Source: Phytoactinopolyspora halotolerans (GTDB taxonomy: Bacteria; Actinomycetota; Actinomycetes; Jiangellales; Jiangellaceae). From it: a DNA stretch of 64,000 nt. Positions 37,478 to 46,811 of the stretch are shown here, piece after piece. Made by a program: the position numbers and the translations under genes. Position 1 is the first letter of the stretch. The number at the start of each line of letters is the position of its first letter. The notes beneath the pieces were generated by a model. It did not search any database. It was not told the DNA's origin and saw only the letters and a program-made list of their open reading frames with translations. Location: the NCBI RefSeq assembly GCF_010550675.1, contig NZ_JAAGOA010000015.1, forward strand, positions 124,001-188,000, read 5' to 3'.

Positions 37478-38773
37478 ATGACACTCTCTTCCACGCCTCT
37501 CTGGCCTGCACCGACAGCAGCCGGGCCGGTCGATGCGACCGTCCGCCTGCCCGGCTCGAAATCGGTCACCAACCGGGCGCTGATCCTCGCGGCGCTGGGC
37601 ACGGCGCCGTCGTTGATCCGTCGTCCGCTGGACGCACGCGACACCCGGCTGATGGCCGCGGCTCTGCGCGTCCTCGGAGCCGAGGTCGCCGAGGAGGCCG
37701 ACGGCTGGCGGGTGACACCGGCGACGTTCGCCTCCGGCGGCACCGTCGACTGTGGCCTGGCCGGCACCGTCATGCGGTTCGTCCCGCCGGTTGCCGTCTT
37801 GGCCGACGGCGACGTCCACCTCGACGGCGACGAGCATGCCCGGGTCCGGCCGATGGAGGTCATCATCTCCGCACTGAAGACGCTCGGTGCGGACATCGAC
37901 GACGCCGACGGGCAGCCGGGTTTCCTGCCGCTGACCGTCCGCGGTTCCGGCGCGCTGCCCGGCGGCAAGGTCACCATCGATGCCTCGGCGTCGTCGCAGT
38001 TCGTCAGCGGTTTGCTGCTTGCCGGCGCCCGCTACGAGCGTGGTCTGACGGTCCTGCACGACGGCAAGCCGATCCCGTCGACGCCGCACATCCAGATGAC
38101 GGTGGGCATGCTCCGCGAGCGTGGCGTCGAGGTGGACGACACCGAGCCGGACACCTGGCGGGTCCTGCCTGGACCGATCGCCGGCTTGGACACCGTCGCC
38201 GAACCGGATCTGTCCAACGCGGCGCCGTTCCTGGCGGCCGCGATGGTGACCGGCGGCGTGGTACGCGTCTCCGGTTGGCCGTCGGCGACCGCCCAGCCCG
38301 GGGATCAGCTGCGTGACCTGCTGAACCGGATGGGCGCGCGGTGTGAGCTCGCCGACGGAGTGCTCACCGTGACCGGCTCCGCCATCCACGGCATCGACGC
38401 GGACCTGCACGACGTGGGTGAGCTGACCCCGGTCATCGCCGCCATCGCCGCGCTGGCCGACTCGCCGTCGCACCTGCGTGGCATCGCGCACCTACGGGGC
38501 CACGAGACCGACCGGCTGGCAGGGCTGGCGGCCGAGATCAACGGCCTGGGCGGCGACGTCACCGAGACCGACGACGGCCTGACCATCCACCCGCGGCCGC
38601 TGCACGGCGGCGTGTTCGCCAGCTACGACGATCATCGGATGGCCCAGGCCGGCGCCGTCCTGGGACTCGCCGTCCCCGGCGTCCAGGTGGAGAACATCGC
38701 GACCACCGCCAAGACCCTCCCCGAGTTTCCGAGCATGTGGGCCGAGCTGCTCGAGCTGGAGCGCGCAGCGTGA
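37478..38773 (+). CDS. aroA: 3-phosphoshikimate 1-carboxyvinyltransferase (EPSP synthase)
   Basis: A 431-residue enzyme of the shikimate pathway that joins shikimate-3-phosphate and phosphoenolpyruvate. Visible are the phosphate-binding [15 protein letters not shown] near 24, the [12 protein letters not shown] block near 90, [12 protein letters not shown] near 110, [11 protein letters not shown] near 168, and [13 protein letters not shown] near 385. The start ATG has AAGGG upstream. Its stop overlaps the rsgA start (GTGA), so the two are coupled, an order conserved in actinobacteria. Confidence 0.96.
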   Translation: MTLSSTPLWPAPTAAGPVDATVRLPGSKSVTNRALILAALGTAPSLIRRPLDARDTRLMAAALRVLGAEVAEEADGWRVTPATFASGGTVDCGLAGTVMRFVPPVAVLADGDVHLDGDEHARVRPMEVIISALKTLGADIDDADGQPGFLPLTVRGSGALPGGKVTIDASASSQFVSGLLLAGARYERGLTVLHDGKPIPSTPHIQMTVGMLRERGVEVDDTEPDTWRVLPGPIAGLDTVAEPDLSNAAPFLAAAMVTGGVVRVSGWPSATAQPGDQLRDLLNRMGARCELADGVLTVTGSAIHGIDADLHDVGELTPVIAAIAALADSPSHLRGIAHLRGHETDRLAGLAAEINGLGGDVTETDDGLTIHPRPLHGGVFASYDDHRMAQAGAVLGLAVPGVQVENIATTAKTLPEFPSMWAELLELERAA

Positions 38774-39786
38774 GTCCCCGGCGGCGCCCGTCGTACGACG
38801 AGAGCGACGTCAGGGTCCGCCCCGGCCGCGGCTCGCGGCCACGCAGCAAGATCCGCCCCGCCCATCGCAACGCGGTCGCCGGGATGGTGATCGCGGTGGA
38901 CCGAGGGCGCTACACCTGCGTCACCGGGGAGGGCCGCATCGTGGTCGCGATGACCGCACGCGAGCTTGGCCGGGGCGCCGTGGTGGTGGGCGACCGGGTC
39001 GGTCTGGTGGGCGATGTCTCCGGCCAGGAAGGGTCGCTGGCGCGCATCGTGCGGGTGGAGCCCAGGGAGTCGGTGCTGCGCCGCACCGCGGACGACGACG
39101 ATCCGATCGAGCGGATCGTGGTCGCCAACGCTGATCAGATGGTGATCGTCACCTCGGTGACCGATCCGGAACCGCGGCCGCGGCTGATCGACCGCTGTCT
39201 GGTGGCCGCCTTCGACGCCGGGATGGACCCGCTACTGTGCGTGACCAAGGCCGATCTCGGCGATCCGGCGCCGCTGCTGGACAGGTACGCGCCGCTCGAT
39301 ACCCCGGCGGTGGTCACCTCACTGAGCGACAGCGATGTCCCGCCGCGCTCGCTGGACGAGCTCCACGGTGAGCTGCACGGCCGCACCAGCGTGCTGGTCG
39401 GCCACTCCGGCGTCGGGAAGTCGACACTGGTGAATGCGCTGGTCCCCGGGTCGGACCGGGCGACCGGCGCGGTCAACGTGGTCACCGGCCGGGGCCGGCA
39501 CACCTCGACCAGCGCGGTCGCGCTGCGGCTCCCCGGCGAGGGCTGGGTGATCGACACCCCCGGGATCCGTTCGTTCGGGCTCGCGCATGTCGATCCGGAC
39601 ACGTTCATCGATGCCTTCTCGGACCTGGCCGAGGAGACGGACGCATGCCCGCGCGGTTGCACGCACGGCTACCAGGAGCCGGAATGTGCGCTCGACGACG
39701 CCGTCGCCGCCGGCCGGCTCGCACCCGAGCGCGTGGAGTCCTTCCGCCGGCTGCTGTCCAGCCGGGAGCGGCAGGCCGGCGACTGA
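38770..39786 (+). CDS. rsgA: Ribosome small-subunit-dependent GTPase A
   Basis: A 338-residue circularly permuted GTPase that checks late 30S assembly. An OB fold lies at about 35-110. The G motifs are CVTKADLG (G4) near 157, then [14 protein letters not shown] (G1) near 215, then [10 protein letters not shown] (G3) near 262. The C-terminal zinc-finger residues C-P-R-G-C-T-H and PEC are near 295-310. The GTG at 38770 overlaps the aroA stop. The stop codon itself lies inside a 24-bp tandem duplication. Confidence 0.95.
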   Translation: MSPRRRPSYDESDVRVRPGRGSRPRSKIRPAHRNAVAGMVIAVDRGRYTCVTGEGRIVVAMTARELGRGAVVVGDRVGLVGDVSGQEGSLARIVRVEPRESVLRRTADDDDPIERIVVANADQMVIVTSVTDPEPRPRLIDRCLVAAFDAGMDPLLCVTKADLGDPAPLLDRYAPLDTPAVVTSLSDSDVPPRSLDELHGELHGRTSVLVGHSGVGKSTLVNALVPGSDRATGAVNVVTGRGRHTSTSAVALRLPGEGWVIDTPGIRSFGLAHVDPDTFIDAFSDLAEETDACPRGCTHGYQEPECALDDAVAAGRLAPERVESFRRLLSSRERQAGD

Positions 39787-39828
39787 ACGCCCGCACCGGA
39801 CACTGACTGAACGCCCGCACCGGACACT
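39781..39828. repeat. 24-bp perfect tandem duplication at the rsgA stop codon
   Basis: A 24-bp unit beginning GACTGAACGCCCGCACC is present at 39781-39804 and again at 39805-39828, followed by a partial third copy. The first copy contains the rsgA stop. It looks like a recent slippage event between rsgA and hisN. Confidence 0.85.
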
Positions 39829-39877
39829 GACCGGACGCCACGCCCACCGTCGGCGCGGAACGCGCTACATTCTGCGG

Positions 39878-40660
39878 GTGGCCCACGATGACGACCTGAG
39901 GTTCGCGCATGTTCTCGCGGATGACGCCGACGCACAGACGCTGTCCCGGTTCCGCGCCGAAGACCTGCGGATAGAGACGAAGGACGACGACACACCGGTC
40001 ACCGATGCCGATCGTGAGACCGAGGAGGCGATCCGCCGGACGCTGTCCCGGGCCCGTCCACGGGACAGCATCGTCGGCGAGGAGTTCGGCACCGACGGGT
40101 ACAGCGCGCGCCGGTGGGTGATCGATCCGATCGACGGGACCAAGAACTACGTGCGCGGCGTCCCGGTGTGGGCAACGCTGATCGCGCTGATGGTCGAGGA
40201 CAAGGTGATGGCCGGCGTGGTGTCGGCTCCGGCTCTGAATCGGCGCTGGTGGGCGGCGCGGGGCTCCGGGGCGTGGACGGGGCGCTCGCTCTCGGCCGCG
40301 AGCCGGTGTCGCGTCTCCGACGTCGCGTCGCTGGCCGAGGCCTCGCTCTCCTACTCCGACCTGGAGGAATGGGAGTCGCGCGGTGCGCTGCCGCGATTCC
40401 TCGATCTGACCCGGGCCTGCCGGCGCACCCGCGCGTACGGCGACTTCTGGTCCTACATGCTGCTGGCCGACGGTGCCGTGGACATCGCGACCGAGCCCGA
40501 GCTGGCGCTGCACGATGTCGCCGCGCTGATCCCGATCGTCGAGGAGGCCGGCGGCACGTTCACCGATCTGGCCGGCAAACCCGCCGCGTACGGCGCCGGG
40601 GCGGTGGCGACCAACGGCCGATTCCACGACGAGGTGCTCGCCTACCTCTCCGCCGGCTGA
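39878..40660 (+). CDS. hisN: Histidinol-phosphatase of the inositol monophosphatase family
   Basis: A 260-residue metal-dependent phosphatase. Metal ligands sit in IVGEEFG near 70 and the signature WVIDPIDGTKNYVRG near 82-96; a later ALHDVAALIPIVEEAGG block is near 215. Position after rsgA and overall similarity point to HisN, which removes phosphate from histidinol phosphate in actinobacteria. Inositol phosphatase activity cannot be excluded. The GTG at 39878 gives the family start. It overlaps the convergent MFS gene by 19 bases. Confidence 0.88.
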   Translation: MAHDDDLRFAHVLADDADAQTLSRFRAEDLRIETKDDDTPVTDADRETEEAIRRTLSRARPRDSIVGEEFGTDGYSARRWVIDPIDGTKNYVRGVPVWATLIALMVEDKVMAGVVSAPALNRRWWAARGSGAWTGRSLSAASRCRVSDVASLAEASLSYSDLEEWESRGALPRFLDLTRACRRTRAYGDFWSYMLLADGAVDIATEPELALHDVAALIPIVEEAGGTFTDLAGKPAAYGAGAVATNGRFHDEVLAYLSAG

Positions 40661-42180
40661 GCCTCTGGCAGCGGTGTCCTGCGGAGCAGGACGGTCACGA
40701 CGACGGCGGCGACGGCCAGTGTGGCGGCGCCGACGAGCGCGGTGGTGTTGATGCCGTGGACGAAGGCGTCCTGCGCCTGCTGAACCAGCACCGTCGCCGA
40801 TGAGGACGGCAGCTCTTCCGCGATGGCCACCGCGCCGCCGAGCGTTCCACCCGCCGTGTCGGCCGCCTCGGGTGACAGGTTCTGCGGGAGCGCGTCGCGG
40901 ATCTCGTTGCTGTACACCGCCGAGGCGATGCTGCCGAGCGTCGCGATGCCCAGCGCTCCGCCGAGCTCGGAGCCGGTCTCGTTCACGGCTGCCGCGGCGC
41001 CCGCGTTCTCCGCCGGTGCGGTGGCGATGACCATGTTGTACGCCATCGACAGGGCGGTGCCCATGCCGAACCCCAGCACGCTGTACCCGGTGATCAGTGT
41101 GGCGATCGAGTCGCCCGCGCTCAGCTGGGTGAGCGAGCCGAAGCCGACGGCCGCCACCGCCAGGCCGGCGCCCACCACCAGGCCGGGCCGGATCCACCGC
41201 ACGGCCACGGTGCCGAGCGAGATCCCCACCATCATCACCGCCACCATCGGCAGCATCCACAGCGCGGCGACCACCGGCCGATAACCCATCACCAGCTGCA
41301 TGTGCTGCACCACGAGCATGCCGACACCGGCGCTGGCCAGCACCAGGATGAGGTTCACCCCGATCGAGGCGGAGAACGCGGGGAACCGGAACAGGCCGAC
41401 ATCGAGCAGCGGGTCGGGACGCGATCGCTGCCGTCGCACGAACAGATAGCCGAGGAGCACGCCGACGACGATCGCCAGCGCCGGCACCGGTTCCCAACCG
41501 TACTCGGCCAGTTCCTTCAAACCCCAGATGGCCGCCAGCACGGCGCCCATGGCCAGCGCGGCGCCGGACAGGTCGAACCGTCCCGGTCGTGGGTCCTTGT
41601 ACTCCGGCAGCAGCACCGGCGCGAGCACCAGCAGCGCCACCATCACCGGGATGTTGATCAGGAAGACCGATCCCCACCAGAACCGCTCGACCAGCAGTCC
41701 GCCGATGATCGAGCCGAGGGGGAATCCGGCGCTGAACGAGCCGGTCCAGATCGCGACGGCACGACGGCGTTCGGCGTCGTCGTGAAACATGTTGCGGATC
41801 AACGCCAAGGTCGACGGCGCCAAGGTGGCACCACCGACGCCGAGCAGCGCGCGGGCGATGATCAGCATATCCGCACTCGTCGAGTAGGCGGCCAGCAATG
41901 AGGCCGCGCCGAAGGCCACGGCACCGAACATCAGCAGCTTCCGCCGCCCGATCCGGTCGCCGAGAGTGCCCATAGTGAGCAGCAGGCCGGCGATGAAGAA
42001 CCCGTAGATGTCCATGATCCACAGCAGCTGCGTCCCGCTGGGCTCCAGGTCCGCACTGAGCCAGGGCACCGCCATGAACAGCACGGAGAGGTCCATCGAT
42101 GCCAGCAAAGCCGGCAGGACCAGGACGGCGAGCCCAAGCCACTCCCGTCGGCCCGCACGGTAGGTGATCTCGTGTGTCAT
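40642..42180 (-). CDS. MFS multidrug transporter, DHA2 (EmrB/QacA) family
   Basis: A 512-residue 14-helix exporter. Motif A (GTLGDRIGRRKLLM) follows helix 2 near 75, and the motif-C-like GSFSAGFPLGSIIGGLLV is near 152. The helix-1 segment contains the conserved Asp of ASMDLSVLFMAVP near 30. It should expel hydrophobic or cationic drugs by proton antiport. The ATG at 42180 has a poor ribosome site and may be near-leaderless. It is divergent from a TetR gene across 13-bp direct repeats, the usual arrangement for ligand-induced efflux. Confidence 0.93.
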   Translation of the reverse strand: MTHEITYRAGRREWLGLAVLVLPALLASMDLSVLFMAVPWLSADLEPSGTQLLWIMDIYGFFIAGLLLTMGTLGDRIGRRKLLMFGAVAFGAASLLAAYSTSADMLIIARALLGVGGATLAPSTLALIRNMFHDDAERRRAVAIWTGSFSAGFPLGSIIGGLLVERFWWGSVFLINIPVMVALLVLAPVLLPEYKDPRPGRFDLSGAALAMGAVLAAIWGLKELAEYGWEPVPALAIVVGVLLGYLFVRRQRSRPDPLLDVGLFRFPAFSASIGVNLILVLASAGVGMLVVQHMQLVMGYRPVVAALWMLPMVAVMMVGISLGTVAVRWIRPGLVVGAGLAVAAVGFGSLTQLSAGDSIATLITGYSVLGFGMGTALSMAYNMVIATAPAENAGAAAAVNETGSELGGALGIATLGSIASAVYSNEIRDALPQNLSPEAADTAGGTLGGAVAIAEELPSSSATVLVQQAQDAFVHGINTTALVGAATLAVAAVVVTVLLRRTPLPEAQPAER

Positions 42181-42189
42181 GGCCGGAAT

Positions 42190-42215
42190 TATACGTTCGT
42201 CTTATACGTACGTCT
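42190..42215. promoter_or_regulatory. Direct-repeat operator of the MFS/TetR divergent promoter
   Basis: TATACGTTCGTCT (42190-42202) is followed at once by TATACGTACGTCT (42203-42215), a 13-bp tandem with one mismatch. A TATAAG -10-like box for the TetR gene lies at about 42225. The adjacent TetR protein is the likely binder. Confidence 0.55.
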
Positions 42216-42246
42216 AGCACGGCTGTATAAGGTAGGGTACGGAGCC

Positions 42247-42858
42247 ATGGGGCACCGTGAAGACCTGCTCGAAGGCGCCAAGCGCTGTCTGTATGAGAAG
42301 GGCTACGCACGCACGACGGCGCGCGACATCGTCGCCGCTTCGGGCACCAACCTCGGCTCCATCGGCTACCATTTCGGCTCCAAGGAAGCGCTGCTCAACA
42401 CGGCCTTGATCGAGGCCATGCGAGATATGGCCCGCGAGTTCACCAGGCTCAGCGCAGAGGATCTCAGCGATCTCGGCTGGGAGGACATGGCGACGGGATG
42501 GACGCGTGTCGTCGGCAGGTTCGACGAGTACCGCCCCCTCTTGGTGTCGCAGATCGAGGCGTGGGCCCAAGCCGAGCGCTCGGAGGAGCTACGGACGCAA
42601 CTCGCCGAGCACTACCAGCAGGAGATCACACACGGCGCCACCCTGACCCGGCAGTACTACGACACGCCGGACGACCGCACCGCCTGGGCGGTTTCCGCCG
42701 TCATCACCGCACTGGCCGACGGCCTCGTCCTGCAGTGGCTGATCGATCCCGGACGGGCGCCGAGCGGACGGGACGTGGCGACCGCACTGCGGGCCGTGGC
42801 ACGTGCCGCCAACCGGTCGGAACACGACACAGACAAGGACTCCTCCGCGGAGTCGTGA
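42247..42858 (+). CDS. TetR family repressor of the divergent MFS exporter
   Basis: A 203-residue TetR regulator. The DNA-binding domain is at about 3-55 (REDLLEGAKRCLYEKGYARTTARDIVAASGTNLGSIGYHFGSKEALL). The ligand domain follows with ITALADGLVLQWLIDP near 160. The ATG at 42247 is chosen as the family start; the longer frame begins in the promoter. Its position opposite the DHA2 exporter and the shared direct repeats support local drug-responsive repression. Confidence 0.93.
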   Translation: MGHREDLLEGAKRCLYEKGYARTTARDIVAASGTNLGSIGYHFGSKEALLNTALIEAMRDMAREFTRLSAEDLSDLGWEDMATGWTRVVGRFDEYRPLLVSQIEAWAQAERSEELRTQLAEHYQQEITHGATLTRQYYDTPDDRTAWAVSAVITALADGLVLQWLIDPGRAPSGRDVATALRAVARAANRSEHDTDKDSSAES

Positions 42859-42959
42859 CGCCATCCCGTCCGTTTCGGTTTGAGATTCACCTCTTGTTGG
42901 CGCAAAGTATCTGCCCAGAGCACAGCAGACCGACTTTTCGAAAGAATCTTCCAAGATCA

Positions 42960-42992
42960 CGTCATACCCGGCACACAGTTCCGTCATGACGG
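42960..42992 (+). promoter_or_regulatory. Paired CGTCAT element upstream of the sigma-fusion operon
   Basis: CGTCAT occurs at 42960-42965 and 42982-42987, start to start 22 bp. The second is inside the 12-bp palindrome CCGTCATGACGG (42981-42992). The distance to the start codon at 43036 is 54 bp. The same pair, spacing and distance recur before the WhiB-like gene at 47027. It is probably a promoter or twin operator. Confidence 0.6.
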
Positions 42993-43035
42993 GTGACTGG
43001 GGAATGCGGACGCACGCCTGAGGAGGGGGTGAGTA

Positions 43036-43863
43036 GTGCGCCACGTGTCGGGGTGCAGCCGGCAGCGTGGGCCGGCGGGGACGCTTGCGGCGTCTTGGCT
43101 GGCCCACCTCCACGGCGACTACACACAACTGGACGACCTGATCCCACCGCCCGGCGTGGACGCCGTACTCGAAACCCTGGCCGAAGCGAGTCCGTCGCCG
43201 GAACGGATCGCCGAGGCCCTGACGACGTACGCCTGGGACTCCATATCCGACAATTCGGATTTAACGTGCGCATTGGACGATGTCGATGCGCTATGGAGCA
43301 TTCTGGAATCCAACGGCCATCCACCCATATCCCGGAACCGGGCGCGACATATCGTCACCGACGCGTGGGTCGACGCGGTTGCGGCGAATCGAGCCTCTCC
43401 CGGAATCGACGCCCTTTCCGGGCTCCACACGATGGGGTACTTGCTTGGCCGCATATCCGAACTCGACCGTTTGACTGACGACGAGGCGGCACCTCTGGTA
43501 GTTCTAGTGGTGACCTGGCATGAGCCCGCAAGCCCGTGGGAGCGGATCTCGTGCATCCTCCAGGTGGCCTCGGCACTCCAGGATCGGGTGCGCGCGGAAG
43601 CCACATTGAGTCAATTCGGGACACACTGCGCAGTAGCCTTAGTTCCGGACGATAACCGCGCTCGACTCGAGAGGGGCAGCTTGACAAAAAGGCTCAATAC
43701 TGGAGAACTCAGCACGTTTGGCTTCGACGTCGACCTGATCCCACTACCAGAAAATCGGTCTCATGTAACTGAACTAATCGTACGACTTCAGGACGGATCA
43801 ATGGTCGGCGACAAATCTGGTCCGATTGGCCGGTTCCCTCACGACTGGAACTCCCTAGACTGA
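43036..43863 (+). CDS. Unknown protein encoded just upstream of the sigma-fusion gene
   Basis: A 275-residue soluble protein with no signal peptide or membrane helix and no family I recognise. It is acidic and apparently helical, with ASWLAHLHGDYTQLDDLIPP near 20 and repeated Leu/Ala helices to about 200, then a beta-like tail (LSTFGFDVDLIPLPENRSHV). The GTG at 43036 has AGGAGGG eight bases upstream. The last 200 bases are noticeably less GC-rich than the neighbours, which may mean recent acquisition. It ends 31 bases before the sigma-fusion gene and is probably on the same transcript. Confidence 0.72.
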   Translation: MRHVSGCSRQRGPAGTLAASWLAHLHGDYTQLDDLIPPPGVDAVLETLAEASPSPERIAEALTTYAWDSISDNSDLTCALDDVDALWSILESNGHPPISRNRARHIVTDAWVDAVAANRASPGIDALSGLHTMGYLLGRISELDRLTDDEAAPLVVLVVTWHEPASPWERISCILQVASALQDRVRAEATLSQFGTHCAVALVPDDNRARLERGSLTKRLNTGELSTFGFDVDLIPLPENRSHVTELIVRLQDGSMVGDKSGPIGRFPHDWNSLD

Positions 43864-43894
43864 CGGAAGACCGGAAGAGGTAGGGACTGAACCG

Positions 43895-46783
43895 TTGACC
43901 ACACCAGCTGAAGCGCCGAGCGACGCCGAACTCATCGCGCGCACTCGCGACGGCGATATGAACGCCTATGACGAGCTGTACCGCCGTCATTACGACGACG
44001 CGTCGCGCGTTGCCCGGATCGTGACCAACAACAGCGACGAGGCTCAGGACGTCGTCGCCGAAGCCTTCACCCGCGTACTGACCCGGATCCGCGAAGGCGG
44101 CGGACCGGAGGCCGAGCTGACCCCGTACCTGCGCACGGTGGTGCGACGGCTCGCAGTGGACCGGCACCGGAGTGCACAGCGCGACGGCCAGCCGACGGAC
44201 CAGGCCATCCTCGAGATCCTGCCGCGCACCGACGACCCGATGGCCCGCGCCACCGACCGCGAGCTCGTCCGTCAGGCGTTCGAGACGCTGCCGGACCGCT
44301 GGCAGCAGGTGCTCTGGCACACCGAGATCGAGGGCCGCTCGCCCGCGTCGCTCGCGGCGACGCTGGGCAGCACGCCGAACGCGGTGGCTGCGCTGGCATA
44401 CCGAGCCAGGGAAGGGCTGCGTCAGGCGTATCTGGCCGTCAACCTGTCGTCGGACGTGCGGCCCGAATGCCGGCCCTACGCTCCGAAGGTCGCCGCGTAC
44501 GTCCGGGGCACGCTCTCCGCGCAGCACACCCGCGCCGTCACCACACACCTCGGCGAGTGCGAACACTGCCGGGAACGTCGCGACGAACTGCTGCTGCTGG
44601 TCTCCGACCTGCGTGGCACATTGTGGCCCGCGCTGCTGCTGCCCGCCACGGCCGGCACCGCGGTCATCGCCGGAGCCGCCGCCACTGGAGCGGCGGTCGC
44701 CGGGGCGGGAGCGGCTGGTGCCGGGGCTTCCGCAGGAGGCGGCGCCGCGGCGGATCCCACTTCCACGGCCGTGCTGGCCGGCACCGGGGCGGCCGCCGCC
44801 GGCACTGCCACCACGGGTTCTGGCGGCGGTGCCGCGGCCGGAACGGGGGCGGCCGCGGGTGCGGGCGCCGCGAGCGGCGCCTCGTCCGGATCGGGCGGAG
44901 GAGCACTGTCGGTGCTCTCGCCCGGCCGGCTGGCCCGGATGGGCAGCAAGACACTTGCCGGTGCGGCCGGTGTGGTAGCGGCCGGCATCATCGCGGCAGG
45001 CGCGTACATGATGCTCAGCGGCTCATCGGACGATCCGCCGAACGTCGCGGGTCCGCCGACGTCCGAGATGGGCGGTCCGGACGGCGGCGGCGACGCGCCT
45101 GCTTCCGATTCCACCGGTTCGACCGGTGGCCCGACCCAGGACTCCGAATCCGAGACTGATCCGACGTCGCCACCGACCGACCCCGCCGACACACCGCCGC
45201 CGTACTCTCCGGACGCGGTGCCGCCGAGCGACGGTGGCAACCTGCCGATCAGTTTCCCGCGCCCGACGACACAGGATCCGGAGTCGCCCTCGGCCGACCC
45301 GGAGACGCCGAGCGACCCGGACGATCCGACGCAGACCCCGGACGACGAGCCGGACGAGACACCCGATGAGACTCCGGATGAAACCCCGGATGATCCGGAC
45401 ACCAGTCCGCCTCCGGACAACGACGAAGAGACGTCGGCCCCGACGGTGCGCAGCGGCCCGCAGAACACGACAGCCCGAGCCGGCCAGCCGACGACGCTCA
45501 CCGTCGACGTCGCCGGCAGCCCGGCACCATCGTTGACCTGGCAGTACCGGGATCCGTCGTCGGCGTCCAGCGCGAGCGGCAGCTCGGTGACGATGTCGCC
45601 GGCCAGCGGCGGCTGGAGCGACATCTCCGGTGCCACCTCGTCGAAGCTCACTGTCACGCCCAAGCCCGAGCACGACGGACGCCAGTACCGGGTTGTCGCG
45701 AAGAACGCGCATGGCACCGTGACCACCGATCCGGCCGTCCTGACCGTGCACTACGCACCGCACAAGGTCTCCGGACCGGACAGCGCCAACGTGAACGAGG
45801 GCGGCAGGGTGACCTTCACCGCCTCGGCCGAGGCCAACCCCGCGCCGAGCAGTGTCACCTGGCAGCGGAAGGCACCCGGCGGTTCGTGGCAGAACACCGG
45901 TGCCGGCAGCACCAGCCAGCGCGGAACGAAGACCACGCTGGAGGTGTCCGGGGTCGATCGGGACCAGCACAAGTACGAGTACCGCGCGGTCTTCAAGAAC
46001 GACATCGGCGAGGCCAGCACCGGTGCAGCCCAACTGACCGTGAACTGGGCGCCCGCGATCGAGCGGAACCCGTCAAGCGCACACGCCTCCACAGGCAGCA
46101 AAGCCACCTTCGAAGCGAAAGCGGAGGCGGGCAATCCCAGCACGACCAAGGCCCGGTGGCAGATCAACGAGGGCAACGGCTGGAAAGACCTCGGCGTCAC
46201 TTCCCAAGGCACCACGGCTACGTTGACGGTGGATGTCACGAGCGCGAGCCAGGATGACAATCAGTATCGCGTCGTCTTCGAGAACTCGATCGGCGGCGCG
46301 GAAAGCAGCCCGGCCACGCTCAACGTCGAGGCCAATACCAGCGGTTCGATCAGTACCACCGCATCGGGCGGGCACCACAATCTATGCGTCCAACCCACCG
46401 GAAGCAGCGATTCCATTCAACTGGAGAGCTGCTCGGATCCGCCTGATTGGGATGTCTATACCGAGTATGAAGATGCCGGGCCCAACGGACACGCCGTCCG
46501 TTGGGCCGATGGCCGTTGTCTGAGCGTCTCACCTACACCCGACCAAGATGGCGCGCGCAACTTCCCCGTGGAGTTGCGGCCGTGCAGCACCCCAGTGCCG
46601 TCCTCTGACCAGCTCTGGCAGTTCGATCCGTACGCCAATGGTGCACAGCGGTTCCTCACGACATTTCCCGGGCTGGGCACCGAGGTCTGTCTCGACGTGG
46701 AGGGTGGCACCATCACCAGCGGCTCCCGGCTGATCGCATACGCCTGCCACGGCGGCGCCAATCAGAAGTTCAAGTTCCGCTAG
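43895..46783 (+). CDS. Membrane-anchored ECF sigma factor fused to zinc anti-sigma motif, Ig-like domains and ricin-type lectin
   Basis: One 962-residue protein. Sigma region 2 is at about 22-95 (MNAYDELYRRHYDDASRVARI, YLRTVVRRLAVDRHR) and region 4 at about 123-182 (QAFETLPDRWQQVLWHTEIEG, SLAATLGSTPNAVAALAYRAREGL). A zinc anti-sigma-like motif follows with C192 and H218-x3-C222-x2-C225. After an Ala/Gly-rich stretch (245-335) a membrane helix lies at about 352-375. An Asp/Pro/Thr-rich tether (378-515) leads to three Ig-like domains (about 516-618, 619-718, 719-812) and a ricin-B-type trefoil (815-962). This suggests surface carbohydrate sensing wired to transcription in one chain, perhaps released by proteolysis. 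The start is TTG at 43895. Fused membrane ECF groups have been reported in actinobacteria. Confidence 0.88.
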   Translation: MTTPAEAPSDAELIARTRDGDMNAYDELYRRHYDDASRVARIVTNNSDEAQDVVAEAFTRVLTRIREGGGPEAELTPYLRTVVRRLAVDRHRSAQRDGQPTDQAILEILPRTDDPMARATDRELVRQAFETLPDRWQQVLWHTEIEGRSPASLAATLGSTPNAVAALAYRAREGLRQAYLAVNLSSDVRPECRPYAPKVAAYVRGTLSAQHTRAVTTHLGECEHCRERRDELLLLVSDLRGTLWPALLLPATAGTAVIAGAAATGAAVAGAGAAGAGASAGGGAAADPTSTAVLAGTGAAAAGTATTGSGGGAAAGTGAAAGAGAASGASSGSGGGALSVLSPGRLARMGSKTLAGAAGVVAAGIIAAGAYMMLSGSSDDPPNVAGPPTSEMGGPDGGGDAPASDSTGSTGGPTQDSESETDPTSPPTDPADTPPPYSPDAVPPSDGGNLPISFPRPTTQDPESPSADPETPSDPDDPTQTPDDEPDETPDETPDETPDDPDTSPPPDNDEETSAPTVRSGPQNTTARAGQPTTLTVDVAGSPAPSLTWQYRDPSSASSASGSSVTMSPASGGWSDISGATSSKLTVTPKPEHDGRQYRVVAKNAHGTVTTDPAVLTVHYAPHKVSGPDSANVNEGGRVTFTASAEANPAPSSVTWQRKAPGGSWQNTGAGSTSQRGTKTTLEVSGVDRDQHKYEYRAVFKNDIGEASTGAAQLTVNWAPAIERNPSSAHASTGSKATFEAKAEAGNPSTTKARWQINEGNGWKDLGVTSQGTTATLTVDVTSASQDDNQYRVVFENSIGGAESSPATLNVEANTSGSISTTASGGHHNLCVQPTGSSDSIQLESCSDPPDWDVYTEYEDAGPNGHAVRWADGRCLSVSPTPDQDGARNFPVELRPCSTPVPSSDQLWQFDPYANGAQRFLTTFPGLGTEVCLDVEGGTITSGSRLIAYACHGGANQKFKFR

Positions 46784-46811
46784 GGCTCCTCACAACCGAA
46801 CACCCATACCC

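Noticed and set aside
39605-42310. A 901-codon open frame on the minus strand across rsgA, hisN and the MFS gene
   Set aside because: It lies antisense or out of frame to three well-recognised proteins and has Arg/Ala/Gly-rich composition typical of high-GC shadow frames.
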